Positions 34,380 through 44,879 of a stretch of 64,000 nt of DNA are shown here, in pieces. This DNA is from Platerodrilus igneus. Taxonomy: Eukaryota > Arthropoda > Insecta > Coleoptera > Lycidae. The DNA lies in NCBI GenBank assembly GCA_036346225.1, contig JARFIW010001489.1, positions 372,001 through 436,000 of the forward strand, in the 5' to 3' direction. A program made the position numbers and the translations under genes. Every line of letters begins with the position of its first letter. Position 1 is the stretch's first letter. The notes beneath the pieces are model-generated. The model was given only the letters and a program-made list of their open reading frames with translations. It made no database searches and was not told where the DNA came from.

Positions 34380-34784
34380 CAATAAGCAATGGTTAGATTG
34401 TCCATCTTTTTGTAGCTGTTTCAAATTTGCAATACCAAACCGTTCAAGATTCACAACTTCGTTAGCTGGAAGGTAAGCGAGTGATGATGTTTTTCTTTAA
34501 CAACCCTTTTACACAAATGGTTCCATATACAGGTACTATTTCTTCCAAAAATAAACTTAAACGTTGAGCTGATAATTCATTGGTCGCAGAGATGTCCCAG
34601 TCTAGCCCGTGTAGGTGATTTTTACAAAAATCTTCGGAAATCCTCACCCAAGTTTTCACTTCTTGACGGCATATTCAGAATTTCTGTGCCATAACTCACC
34701 CGTTCTAACATTCAGTACAGCTATTTCTTTCACAAAAAATTCGCTTGACTTATACTGAAAGTCTTGGATATCCAAAACATACAT
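34380..34784 (-). pseudogene. family A (DIQ-F) protein, copy 1
   Basis: ATG at 34784 starts MYVLDIQDFQYKSSEFFVKE. After a frameshift come LHGLDWDI, EEIVPVYGTICVKGLLKKN and, after another, NLERFGIANLKQLQKD. The order D-x-Q-x-F near the start, (L)HGLxW in the middle and V/I-Y-VKG further on is shared with copies at 40440 and 41113. I have a vague memory of similar insect proteins and suspect a nuclease-like fold because of the conserved N-terminal Asp, but this is not shown. Confidence 0.55.
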
Positions 34785-34826
34785 GTTTCCACTTCGAGAG
34801 CTGATTTATAAATAACCAAACTTTGA

Positions 34827-35025
34827 GGTTGGGTTGGTGTGGTTAGGTTAAAATCTACTACTTAAGTTAGGATAGATAGCACGAAAATTGATATGCTAGG
34901 TTAGTTGGACTTGTCAGGAGTTAGGTTAGCTAGTGTTGTCTGAAATTGGGTTAGGTTAGTTTGACTTGTGCGTGGACTTAGGTTAGATAGCAGGAAAAAT
35001 TGATAGGTTAGGTCAGCGCTTCGTA
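34827..35025 (+). repeat. GGTTAGGTTA-rich segment
   Basis: Repeated TTAGGTTAG/GGTTAGGTTA words, with a longer duplicated phrase (AGGTTAGTTGGACTTGT... and AGGTTAGTTTGACTTGT...). It resembles but is not the regular TTAGG telomere repeat. Confidence 0.6.
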
Positions 35026-35269
35026 GTCACAGGTCAGACGATCTACACGCTGTTCTCGATATAGCATTATAATGTTTAGCACAAATTTGGATTTGGACAG
35101 GTGATAATTGCACTCGCCTTTTATAGTATTGTTGTGGAACATGTGCTGTGGTAACCGGAATCTTTGGAAAAAGACTCTCTTCTAGAACATTTGTGCAAGC
35201 GATAGTGCTACGGTTACATCATCGGCGTATTGATCGGAGTGATGTAATTATTTTCAGCACTGTGTGATA

Positions 35270-35771
35270 ATTTACATTGGTAAAATCATCAAATAGTAAT
35301 GACTTGCTCGGAGTTCACTTTCTATTAAAATTGTATCTCTTTCTTCATCCGTCAACACGATATTTCCTCCGCGATTTATATTTATTGCACTACCGATAAA
35401 CGCCTCGTAAAATGCATGAAAGCGTCAACTATTCAACCCTTGCAGCTCTTTACTTATTACTTCACTCATCTTGAATATCTTAAAGACTTCGCTTTGATTC
35501 AAAATAATAACATTTCGTCCTTTTGTAATTTCCACGTTAAAGGCATTCTCATCTAGTTAAGGGGTAAACAGACATACTTACTAACTTGTTTATGTCTAAC
35601 AGCGGCACAGGGATATCATCCACAACGTTTACACCGACAACTTTCATTATTTTAAACTTTGATACCCGATTAACTCGAAGATATTTCGCAAACTGGATTT
35701 TTAGCCTCACATTTCTCGTCTTATATATCGGATGTATGGGGTATGCGCCGATCAATCCTGAGTCTGTTTAA
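35270..35771 (-). pseudogene. degraded ORF, virus-like cluster
   Basis: The minus frame at 35549-35755 (IGAYPIHPIYKTRNVRLKIQ, then VVGVNVVDDIPVPLLD) is followed, after stop and frame change, by ENAFNVEITKGRNVIILNQS, then MSEVISKELQGLN, and ININRGGNIVLTDEERDTIL. The protein-like runs over 500 bp argue for a decayed gene. Not recognised. Confidence 0.4.
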
Positions 35772-35959
35772 GTCAGTCAACAGTATTAACTAATGGTATT
35801 AAATACAAGTCTTTACAGGAAAAACCTAACCCAAGGCTTAACTAATTATATTATTGTAGATTTTCCCCGAGTTTATCATTAACATACAAGTATTTGAAAA
35901 GTATACATAGACTCAAAGTCCAACTTGTTCAACATTTGACTGGACCGCCCGCTAGCCTG

Positions 35960-36203
35960 CTTTTGTATAATTAACAAAGTTTCACAGTTGATCTTCAACG
36001 CGGTATGCTCTTTTAATTTTTTTTCAGTCAAACGCACAAATTGAGTTTTCCGGGTCCGAAGAAATTCTCGAATGTCCCCAACAGCATGAGTGTTCCTTAT
36101 CCGATAACTTACTATACGATTTCTAAAAGCAGAGTTAATAATCTGAACTGTGTCATTATCAGTAGCTCCATCAACTGCATTTTTATGTGCATAGAACGAA
36201 GAT
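35960..36203 (-). pseudogene. Polinton-type polymerase-like protein, N-terminal region (distal part)
   Basis: Minus frame: IINSAFRNRIVSYRIRN, DIREFLRTRKTQFVRL, LKEHTALKINCETLL. This pattern (cysteine-rich fingers, then a NRIxxYR block, then a helix leading to LKxNxE) resembles the N-terminal region of large insect ORFs that carry Polinton-type family B DNA polymerase. No polymerase catalytic motif is visible here. The upstream part lies at 39632-40113; an RTE-type element separates them. At about 35960 the similarity ends and an unrelated tail runs to a stop at 35879. Confidence 0.45.
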
Positions 36204-36291
36204 AGGTAAAATACTCCCTCATTCGGATCTCCGGGAGGGGGTACTTGGGGCTCGTCATCGTAAGAATATAAAACAACAGTTCGATTTAGTG

Positions 36292-36970
36292 ATAGGGACT
36301 TGAAATGTAAGGTCATTACTTAGAGTAGATAAGTTAACGAATTTATTAGTTGAGAAAGGAAAAGCTGGACATTTTAGGTATTAGTGAGGTGAGATAGCCA
36401 GATAGTAATGACTTTTGGAAAGATAATTATAGAATAATTACAACCTCTTCAACTAATGGACAGGCAAGCGTAGGAATAGTGTTAGGTAAAAGATTAGGGC
36501 ATAAAGTTAAAGAGTACTTACAATTTAGTGATAGAATAATTATGGTTAGATTGAGTACAAAACCCACAGACACTGTTTTAGTTTAGGTTTACATGCCAAC
36601 AACTCAGTACGAGGATGAGGAAGTAGAAAAGGTATACGAGGATATAAATAGTATAGTGAGAAAAGTAAAAGGAGATGAGAATTTAATAGTAATGGGCGAT
36701 TTTAATGCGTCAGTGGGAGAAGGTAGTGAGGGAAAAATGGTAGGAAAATTTGGGTATGGCAGACGAAATGATAGAGGAGAAAGATTAGTTGAGTTTTGCC
36801 AGGAACATAGATTAGTAACTGTAAACACCCTATTCGAACAACATGTTAGGAGAAGATATACCTGGAAAGCGCCAGGTGATAGGGCTAGATACCAAATAGA
36901 TTATATTTTAGTTAAACAAAGATTTAGAAACCAAGTTAAAACTGTCGTAGTTATCCAGGGGCTGACATAG
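36292..36970 (+). pseudogene. RTE-type AP endonuclease
   Basis: Starts with a TGA-broken GTWNVRSLLR-type block at about 36292, then KLTNLLVEKGK. The long frame (36593-36970) has LIVMGDFNASVGEG, GERLVEFCQEHRLVTVNT, and RRYTWKAPGDRARYQIDYIL; GDFN and the YQIDYI segment are AP-endonuclease motifs. In databases this family is often mislabelled craniofacial development protein 2-like. Stops between the blocks make it inactive as written. Confidence 0.85.
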
Positions 36971-37283
36971 ATAGCGATCATAACTTAGTTAAAATGAAGT
37001 GTAAACTAAAATTAAAAAATTGAGAAAGTTTAAAAGAGAGGATGGGATCTAGGTAAGCTTAATGATAGTAGGGTAAAGAGGAATATAAACAAGTATTAGA
37101 TAATAAGAGCAAAGAGATAGCTGTAGGAGGAACGTAGAAAATAGATGGAAAGAAATAAAATGACTGTACATGATACAGCAACACAGACTATAGGTAAGAA
37201 AAATAGAAGCGAGAAAACCGTGGGTAACAAAGGAGATATTAGATTTAATAGAGAATAGAAGAAAGCTTAAACCTTTCAGAGAA

Positions 37284-38250
37284 GTGGATAGTGAAAGTAA
37301 GCAAAAATATAATACAGTTAGAAATAAGATAGTACATGAGTGTAGAAAAGCTAGAAATAAATGGATGGAGGGGAATTGTAAGGGAATACAAGATGATTTG
37401 AGAGTAGGTAAGACAGACAGGGCTTACAGGGCAGTTAAAAAGTTTTTTGGGGAAGATAGGAAAAAATATAATGGTATTAGTGACGAGAATAATGAGCTTC
37501 TAATAAATAAAGTCGAGGTAGCAGATAGATGGAAAAGATATTTAGAAGATTTGACGATATGGATGAGTTAGAAAACGACCAAGAAGAGGATGTAGAAATA
37601 GGGTTCTCAATATTAAGAGAGGAATTTGATAGAGCTGTTCGGAATCTTAAAATAAATAAAGCGCCAGGGATAGACGATATTCCCGCAGAATTAATAAAAT
37701 ATGCAAGTCAGAAAACTTTAGATAGATTATATGAACTAGTAAAAGTAATATATGACACAGGTGAGGTTCCAATAGATTTCGAAAAAAATATTATTATCTC
37801 AATCCCAAAAAAGTCAGGAGCTGATAGGTGTGAGAATTTTAGAATGGTTAGTTTAACTTCTCATGCTTCCAAAATACTAACAATAATAATTAAAAATAGA
37901 GTAGAAGCTTTGACTGAGAATTATGTAGGCGAAGACGAATATGGTTTTCGTAAAGACAGAGGGACTAGAGAACCGATACTAATGATTAGGGTAATTATCG
38001 AAAAAAGGTTACAAAAAAATAAAAAGACTCATTTCGCGTTTGTAGATTTAGAAAAAGCATTTGATAGGGTTAATTGGATTGTTATGTTCAGGGTTTTGCA
38101 AAAAATAGGAATCTCTCGTAGGGATAGAAAAATTATTTATAGTCTATATAAAAACCAAAGCGTAGTAATTAGATTTGATGAAATAGAAAAGGAAGCTAAG
38201 ATTAGAAATGGTGTTAGACAGGGTTGTATACTGTCTCCTTGATTTTAATG
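37284..38250 (+). pseudogene. RTE-type reverse transcriptase, finger and palm
   Basis: Two overlapping plus frames: 37284-37571 (KFFGEDRKKYNGI, RWKRYLEDL) and 37529-38242 (KINKAPGIDDIPAEL, ENFRMVSLTSHASKIL, FAFVDLEKAFDRVNW, RNGVRQGCILSP). Motif A is VDLEKAFD and motif B is GVRQGC(I)LSP. The frame ends at a stop two codons after ILSP, and a frame change leads into the next part. Confidence 0.85.
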
Positions 38251-38326
38251 TTTATATTGAGAAAGCTTTAAACTTAGCTAGAGAGAGAAAGAGATAGGTA
38301 TTAGTGTACAGGGACAGAAAATAGAC

Positions 38327-39094
38327 ATGTTACGTTTTGCAGATGATATAGCCATTATAGCAGAGTCTAGAAAAGAGTTAGGAAAGTTTTTAAATATTTT
38401 AGATGAGATACTACAGAGTAACTATGGTATGAGAATTAACTCAGTAAAGACAAAGATAATGACAAGTGAGTTACAGCCTAGTTCTAAACCAAAATTAAAA
38501 ATAGGTGATACCGAGTTAGAGGAGGTAGATAAATTTTGCTATTTAGGTAGTATAATTACAAAAGATGGACGTAGCAGAAGGGATATAGTAGCTAGAATAG
38601 CTCAAGCTAGAAAAATGTTTTTAAAAAAGAAAAACTTACTAATAGCTAATAGTATTAGTTTAGATAATAGAAAAAGTTTCTTAAAGTCGTACGTATGGAG
38701 CGTTCTACTATACGGTAGTGAGACTTGGACAATTAAAGAAGTAGATAAGAAAAAGATAAAAGCTTTTGAAACTTGGTGTTATAGGAGAATGTTAAAGATT
38801 AGTTGGACAGATAGAGTAACAAACGAGGAAGTTTATAGAAGGATAGGTGAGGATCCCTGTATGTGGAAACAATTGAAGGTCAGGAGAGATAGAATGATAG
38901 GGCACCAGTTAAGACATGAGGGACTATTTAGTAAAGTCTTAGATTATAGACTACCAAATAAAAATAGAGTAGGAAGGCCTAGACAAAGCTATATTAGTCA
39001 AATTATTAGAGATGTAGGTTGTGAAGGGTATGTAGACCTTTTTAGACTAGTTCAGAATAGAAAACAGTTTAGAGCTGCGTCAAACCGACTTTAA
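38327..39094 (+). pseudogene. RTE-type reverse transcriptase, motif C to C-terminus
   Basis: MLRFADDIAIIAESRKEL carries the catalytic FADD. It is followed by FCYLGSIITKDGRSRRDIVA, YVWSVLLYGSETWTIKEVDK, WCYRRMLKISWTDRVTNEEV and a C-terminal GRPRQSYISQIIRDVGCEGY. Long and clean, so decay upstream may be recent or technical. Confidence 0.9.
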
Positions 39095-39144
39095 GTAAGT
39101 TCGAAAACAAAACAAAAAGAAAAATAAAAATCAGTTAACTAAAT

Positions 39145-39330
39145 GTCACCAGGACATGACTCACAATTGGCTAGCGGTCTGGCATGTTGGTAGCGTTTCG
39201 TTGCTTAAGCCTTACCATAACATATAATTTAATAAACGTCACCATGGCATAACTCACAATTAGGTAGCGGTCTGGCATGTTGACAGCGATTCGTTGCTTA
39301 AGCCTTACCATAACATATAATTTAACACTT
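39145..39330 (+). repeat. 93-bp tandem repeat, two units
   Basis: Units at 39145-39237 and 39238-39330, both containing GTCACCA.G.CAT.ACTCACA and TTGCTTAAGCCTTACCATAA, lie in the 3' part of the RTE-type insertion. Confidence 0.9.
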
Positions 39331-39469
39331 TGCCTTTTTGAAGCGGATAACCAGGTTATATTTCATTTCCTTATAAATGGTAATCATGTAAACATGTTAG
39401 AGTTCTTTAACAACCATCAGGTTGCTAATATCTATGTAGAGAGAGCCAGCTGGATAGAAAAAAGATAGA

Positions 39470-39620
39470 AGGATATAGGAAGACCTAGACCAAACTATAT
39501 TAGTCAAATTATTAGAAATTTAGGTTGTGAAGAGTATGTAGAGCTTTTTAGATTAGCACAGAATAGAAAAGTAGTTAGAGCTGCGTCAAACCGACCTTAA
39601 GTTAGGTCGATAAAAAAAAA
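39470..39620 (+). pseudogene. second RTE 3' end
   Basis: Matches 38964-39105 at roughly 85-90 percent by eye: GGAAGACCTAGACCAAACTA, then TTAGAGCTGCGTCAAACCGA, a stop, and an A tail. It ends the same insertion, inside the single target duplication. Confidence 0.8.
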
Positions 39621-39631
39621 AGAACGAAGAT

Positions 39632-40060
39632 GGTGAGTAAACGCCTTTTTAGGTATGGCGACATCGCAGACGGTACACTGCATCATTTCATCTACACGAG
39701 ATTTCTTAGCAGGGGTGCTTCAGCATTGAACACCTGACGTTTACTATTTACAATCCTTGCACTCGTTGCTACAGGTGCTGTACGTGTAAAAGTAGACGAA
39801 CCTTCATGAGTATCTTAGAGTTGTTTTAGGACATTCTTCCTCGAAAAACAGCATTACAAATTTCACATAAATAATTCAAACTTGGACCACGCGTTGAAAC
39901 ACTGTGCTTAGAATCTTGGCTGTGTTTGAGGCTATCTTTTCTAGAGAACGCTACCGAACAAACATCGCAGATAAACATTTTTGAAGATTCCATTTTCTTC
40001 TGTATCAATAAACAGGGTTTAGAGGAGCGCGTATTTAAAATGGGTTTTGTTAGGAGCAAG
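39632..40060 (-). pseudogene. C2H2-finger N-terminus of a Polinton-type polymerase-like protein
   Basis: The minus frame from MESSKMFICDVCSVAF (about 39990) has CDVCSVAFSRKDSLKHSQDSKH, a C2H2 finger. Then comes CEICNAVF, broken by a frame change, and after a further frame change CTVCDVAIPKKAFTHHLR at the junction with the RTE-type insertion. Removing the insertion joins this directly to the frame at 36193. The split gene is thus explained by one transposition plus small frame changes. Confidence 0.55.
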
Positions 40061-40323
40061 ACTGAATACATCCTAGATATAGATCGCTGTCGAGATTTGT
40101 TTGTCAATGACAAGAAATCCCAGAACTACTCAATTAGAATGGCAATATCTAGAAGGTTTAGTTTTTACCCTCAACACGATTATTTTGAAGGTCCTGTCAA
40201 TGAGTCTGTGTATACTTTCCAAATATTTGTATGTTAATGATAAACAGGGTAACAAAAGACAAAATCAACATTTTTCTAGCCTGCTCGATTATTACACATT
40301 CATTACACAAACAAAATAACCAA

Positions 40324-40812
40324 TGTGACAGTATGTTAATGTATGCATTTAATACTACCCATGTGGGGTGTTGTTGGATTTATCTGGACTTTGCCAGTAT
40401 ATGTCAATGCTAAATAAAAACAAATAAAATTATTCAAACATTTATTCACAATATTTCTTAACATAACTACATTACTGCGGACACAATTAAGACTCTTGTT
40501 GGTATGTAATACACAGCGGCTTAAAGTGTCACAACTTTTTCTTAATTGTTTCAACTTGGAATACCCCATGCTTCTAGATTCTTGACGTTGTTATTAGACA
40601 GGTATCGAACAATTATTTTTGTTTTATTTAATCCCTTGAAATAAATAGTAGAGCCCACAGGAATCATCTCTTGCAAGTATAAACTTAAAATATTGTGGGG
40701 ATAATCCATTTGTAGAGGGGGTATCCCATTTCAGACCATGCAAGTATTGTGTCTTAAAATTGCATTGCTTTTGGAAGGCATCGCTTAAATCGGTGGTGCA
40801 CAACAGCATTCC
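40324..40812 (-). pseudogene. family A (DIQ-F) protein, copy 2, N-terminally truncated
   Basis: Minus strand: TTDLSDAFQKQCNF, YLHGLKWDTPSTNGLS, then in another frame IYFKG-type and NLEAWGIPS, SKLKQLRKSCDTLSRCVLH, RSNVVMLRNIVNK. It ends near AATAAAATTATTC. It is one unit of a ~489-bp tandem duplication with 40813-41300 and lacks the MYxxDIQGF start. Confidence 0.6.
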
Positions 40813-41517
40813 GTGACAGTATGTTAATGTTTGTATTTAATAATACCCATGTAAAGTGTTTTGGATTTATCTGAACTTTTGCCAATATATGTCAATGCTA
40901 AACGAAAACAAATAAAATTATACAATCATTTATTCACAATATTTCTTACCATAACTACATTACTTCGAGCACAATTAAGACTGTAGTTGATATGTAATAC
41001 ACAGTGGCTTAAAGTGTCACAACTTTTTCTTAATTGTTTCAAACTTGAAATACCCCATGCTTCTAGATTCTTGATGTTGTTATTAGGCAGGTATTGAACA
41101 ATTATTTTTGTTTTATTCACCCCCTTGACATAAATAGTAGAGTCCACTGGAATGATCTCTTGCAAGTATAAACTTAAACATTGTAGGGATAATCCATTTG
41201 TAGATGGGGTATCCTATTTCAGACCATGCAAGTATTGTGTGCTGAAATTGCATTGCTTCTGGAAGGCATCGCTTAAATCGGTAGTGTCCAACGGCATTTC
41301 CAAAATTTCGTGCCACAATTTCCCAATCTGCAAATGTATCACAGTCAATTCTTTGATAATAAATCACTTTTCTTGTATTTGGAATCCTTGTATGTCCAGA
41401 ATATAATACATTTTGCAGATGATTGTTGTTTGTTCGAAGTGTGATTTTAAATGTGCTCAGTCTTGAGTGAATTCTGTCATATAGTTGAAAAAGATATAAT
41501 TCAGTGTCTCGATGCAA
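40813..41517 (-). pseudogene. family A (DIQ-F) protein, copy 3
   Basis: The conserved frame on the minus strand begins MYYILDIQGFQIQEK (about 41410), then ELTVIHLQIGKLWHE, then YLHGLK, LYLQEIIPVDSTIYVKGVNK, NLEAWGISSLKQLRKSC and RSNVVMVRNIVNK. At least two in-frame stops interrupt it. A longer uninterrupted ORF in another frame (41113-41517) is a shadow, since the other copies support the frame given here. Its promoter is at 41578-41613. Confidence 0.6.
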
Positions 41518-41547
41518 GAACGATAATTTTAAACTAAAAAGTCATAC

Positions 41548-41613
41548 CTATTTTGTTTCGAATTTTGCAGATGTTGAAACTGATATTTGAACTAGAAACT
41601 CGGTCTATTTATA
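41548..41613 (-). promoter_or_regulatory. family A promoter and first exon
   Basis: Minus strand: TATAAATA (41613-41606), TCAGTT (41583-41578; initiator A 32 bp downstream), a 34-nt first exon ending AACAAAATAG, and GTATGA as splice donor at 41547. The whole block through about 41480 is an inverted repeat of 43985-44242 in front of the family B gene. Confidence 0.65.
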
Positions 41614-42365
41614 TGGATCTTAATGATATAAACAGATCCATTCCAATCAACATAAATCCTGTTTCTAAAACCTGACCCACAACTTTGAAACCCTTTCACA
41701 GAACGCTATGGCATCATATTGTTTATGGAAAATTCTCAAAAGTGTTTTAATAAGTGCTAGGATGATTATAACACATTTGGCTTTCTCATTTATTCATTAG
41801 CGCTTCAACAGAAACTTTCTCACATTTCTACAAACATTAATACCGATTTTTTCGACCATTTTCAAAGGAGTTTTAGCAAAAACTTCTGTTTTAGACTCTA
41901 TAAATCTTAGGTTTACTAAAAATATGAGAAAACTTGGTAATTGTATTATAAAAAATAAAAACCCATTTAAGCGTATTTTTAAACCAATTAAAACATCTAG
42001 ATTTCCCAAAGTATATTTTAAATCTTGTTTAATTTGGCAAAGGCAAAACTAATTAGAAGAATCCAAGTTATGTATATAAAATGCAAGAAACAGATGCCAA
42101 ATCGAGTTAAGGGTAAAAAAATATAATAGAATAATCTCGCTAAAAATTTGGTGTTTCAAAATGTCTATTGACTGCTTTAAACGTCCAGAACGCAAAAATG
42201 TGGAGGTGCAAGAGGTTCTATATGTCGGGGATTTCTATTAACACCGGATACCTAAGGATTTGATATGCGACAGAATAGGGTAGTGAATGCTGCAGATCCG
42301 AAAGAAGATTAGGATCTAGTTAATCAGGCTTAAAATATCCCTAAACACATTTTCACGATTCATGT

Positions 42366-42720
42366 TCGGAAACAAAGAGTAGGATATAAATCGAGAAAAT
42401 GGCGACATTATATTAATTATATAAAGTATCGTGACACGTTTGGACTGTACAATTTGCTAACCTATATGAACTTGATCACGAAAAGGGGCGATTTCAATTT
42501 ACACGAGGATTTACCAAATTACCTGGAGATGACTAAAGTAGCTTCGATTTTACGATTTTTTATTTTTACCAGAGCGCTTTTTCGAATACCTGAACTCGAT
42601 AGAATAAAAGATAAACCATTATTCTACGTACCCCGCAATCAAACTCAACTTTTGCGAAAGATTATTAAGAACAATCAAAAACAAGTTGTACAGAAGATGT
42701 TACTTGCAATGCGGTCATAG
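42366..42720 (+). pseudogene. family B-like gene, middle copy (chimeric 5' part)
   Basis: The open frame includes SRKWRHYINYIKYRDTFGLY, LITKRGDFNLHEDLPNYLEM and, from about 42540, FFIFTRALFRIPELDRIKDK and KPLFYVPRNQ. Only the last ~60 codons and the 3' flank match family B; the first part is different and unrecognised, so the copy looks fused or recombined. The ORF ends KMLLAMRS at 42720. Confidence 0.5.
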
Positions 42721-42734
42721 ATAGTCGGATATTT

Positions 42735-43230
42735 TACCTAAGGTTACGGAAGAAACAACAATACGTCACATCGAGCTACTAGCACGACACTTCATGAACA
42801 TAAATGTATTTTTTAATCGAATAAATGATTATATTAAACCTTGCCATTTTCTTCAATGAATTAGTTTTAGCATACACAATTCAAATCAAAACGCGTCTAA
42901 ACATAACACATTTCTGTTTGTAAATAAATAAGAGTGTCATTGTTCGATACATTAATGAGTGTAATTAGTATGTCATTTACATTATACAGCTGAAAATAAA
43001 TAGAACCTTGATGTATTTTTTAATTGAATAAATGATTTATTAAAATTGGTTATTTTGCTCCTCTCAAAAGTGGTAATCTATAAAACGCTCCTTTAAGCAC
43101 ATAAATCAGAGTATCATTGTTCTATACATTAATAATGAATGTAATTAGTACGTCATTTACATTAAACAGCTGAAAATAAACGGAGCCTTGTAAATTTTAC
43201 TTGGCTAAATAAACGTATTTGTGTTTGTAA
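42735..43230 (+). repeat. inverted partner of 25350-25690, internally duplicated
   Basis: CGTCACATCGAGCTACTAGC and the following ~280 bp are the reverse complement of 25395-25685. A second partial tandem copy (43020-43230: GTCATTTACATTAAACAGCT, then TAAATAAACGTATTTGTG) also matches the left segment. Confidence 0.85.
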
Positions 43231-44111
43231 CATATTTGTTTCAAATTGTTTCAATTAAAAATCCATTTCTACCTAAAAATGTTATTGTTAATGCGAAAAT
43301 TTTTCCCAAATTCATTTCTAACGAGTAATGTATCATAAGTATGAAATGAGTTTGTTTCTGTCAACAAACTTTCCAGTTATGAATTATGTTTACATTCTAA
43401 TTATGTACAAGAGATTGTTAAAAGACGTGTTTATTGTTTTCTTCTTTATGGAGATTGCCATAATTAAAATCATTTCTTCGGGAATTATGTCATTTCTAAT
43501 ATAATCTGGTTTAATATAATTGGGAAGGTCAAGTTTCTGTTTCAATAAACACGTTACTTCTAATTTTTACAAATTCCATCCTGTTGAAGCGTTAATAAAA
43601 ATGGGAAAGTCAAATATGATGTAATTACCCTAGCACTTTTACACCAAAGATTTATTTTAATTTTAATTTTAAATATGGCACGCTTTATGGTTTAAAGATT
43701 GCTAGAGCTTGGAATTTGTTTAATGTCTGTAGTAGATCTAAATACGAAGAATGCCGCAGGTCTCGTATTAATCATTCTCAAAGACTACTTTTGCAATATG
43801 GAGAGTACATTTAAATTTGTTTATGCAGAATGGGGGAATGTATGTCAATTGTCCAAGTACCCCATCGTTTTTATCCCCTATAACAATAGTTAATGTGTTT
43901 TAGCTACTTTTAGTTTGCCAATACTTGTATCTAAAGTTATTTAATTGCGAATTGATGTAACGTAGTTTTACTAAATACCTTAGGGTTAAAACATTACCTT
44001 TGAGAATTTTTCCATAAACAATCTGAAACTAGAGCGGTGTGTGAAAGGGTATTAAAGTTGAGGGTCAAGTTTCATAACAGGATTTATGTTGATTGGAAAG
44101 GATCTAAAGAT

Positions 44112-44179
44112 TTATGTAAATAGACCGGGTTTCTAGTTCAAATATCAGTTTCAACATTTGCAGAATTCGATACAAGTAG
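44112..44179 (+). promoter_or_regulatory. family B promoter and first exon
   Basis: A degenerate TATGTAAATA at 44112-44121, TCAGTT at 44145-44150, a 33-nt exon to AAGTAG at 44179, donor GTAAGA, and an acceptor TTGTTTGCCAG ending at 44352. It is the inverted relative of 41548-41613. Confidence 0.6.
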
Positions 44180-44352
44180 GTAAGACTTTTTAGTTTAAAA
44201 TTATTATTCCTGCATCAAGACACGGAATTATATCTTTTACAACATCTTAAAAGTTATATTTCGGTCTTAACTCATAAGAGATTTAATTGTAATACTTAAA
44301 TTTCTACTTTAAATTGTTAACACTTCATTTATTTTATTTTCTTGTTTGCCAG

Positions 44353-44665
44353 CTTATATAAAATATGGATTTTACAAAATTAAATATGAATATGAAGCGT
44401 ATAACTACAATAAGCGCATCCGAACTTCCCACTGATAGAAAATATCGTATCTTAGGAATCATGTCTGTGTCAACAAAGTATGGGGGTCGTGCTATTGTTA
44501 AAAGCGATGATTTTTTTTTGTTTTTTACCAGGGCGTTTTTTCGACTACTTAAAACTTGATGGAATAAAAACCTTCAGCGAACTAATAGACGGTAAGAAAA
44601 ATGTTTATATGATTAGCCGGGGTAAAGCCGGTGCAACAGTGAACATAGACTTCGAATTAGACTAA
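44353..44665 (+). CDS. family B protein (about 100 aa), right copy
   Basis: ATG at 44365, 12 bp into the predicted second exon: MDFTKLNMNMKRITTISASE, LPTDRKYRILGIMSVSTKYG, RAIVKSDDF. The frame then changes at a run of nine T's (44511-44519) to FLPGRFFDYLKLDGIKTFSE and GKAGATVNIDFELD, ending at 44665. A one-base homopolymer error would explain the break, so the gene may be intact. Basic start, beta-rich pattern, ending acidic; I suspect a small DNA- or protein-binding beta fold but recognise no family. Confidence 0.6.
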
Positions 44666-44879
44666 AATTAACATTTTCTCCTTGCTGAATCTTTGCTGAT
44701 CTTAACCGTATGCAAAATTGTTCTATTAATGTATAGTATACCGAATAAACTGTATTAACGCATATTGTTCTTTTCCCAGTGGACTGTTAATAATACATCT
44801 TGACGTTCCACACACTGTTATAAATTGAACAAGATTCGCGCTGAAAGCACCGTGTTCTATCCTTCTCAAAGACTACAAA

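Larger units (their letters stand above)
36204..39620 (+). mobile_element. RTE-type non-LTR retrotransposon (whole insertion)
   Basis: 3417 bp flanked by the 11-bp direct repeat AGAACGAAGAT (36193-36203 and 39621-39631) and ending in nine A's. It holds AP endonuclease and RT, no ORF1 and no RNase H, as in the RTE clade. The 3' part is compound: after the first RT end comes a 93-bp tandem repeat and a second, diverged copy of the RT C-terminus. Confidence 0.9.

Noticed and set aside
34827..35025. Interstitial telomere (TTAGG)n
   Set aside because: Words are GGTTAGGTTA-like and irregularly spaced, with no long regular TTAGG array.
41113..41517. 134-codon minus ORF starting MHRDTELYLFQLYD
   Set aside because: The other two family A copies support a different frame of the same stretch (DIQGF, LHGLK, VKG), so this uninterrupted frame is a shadow.
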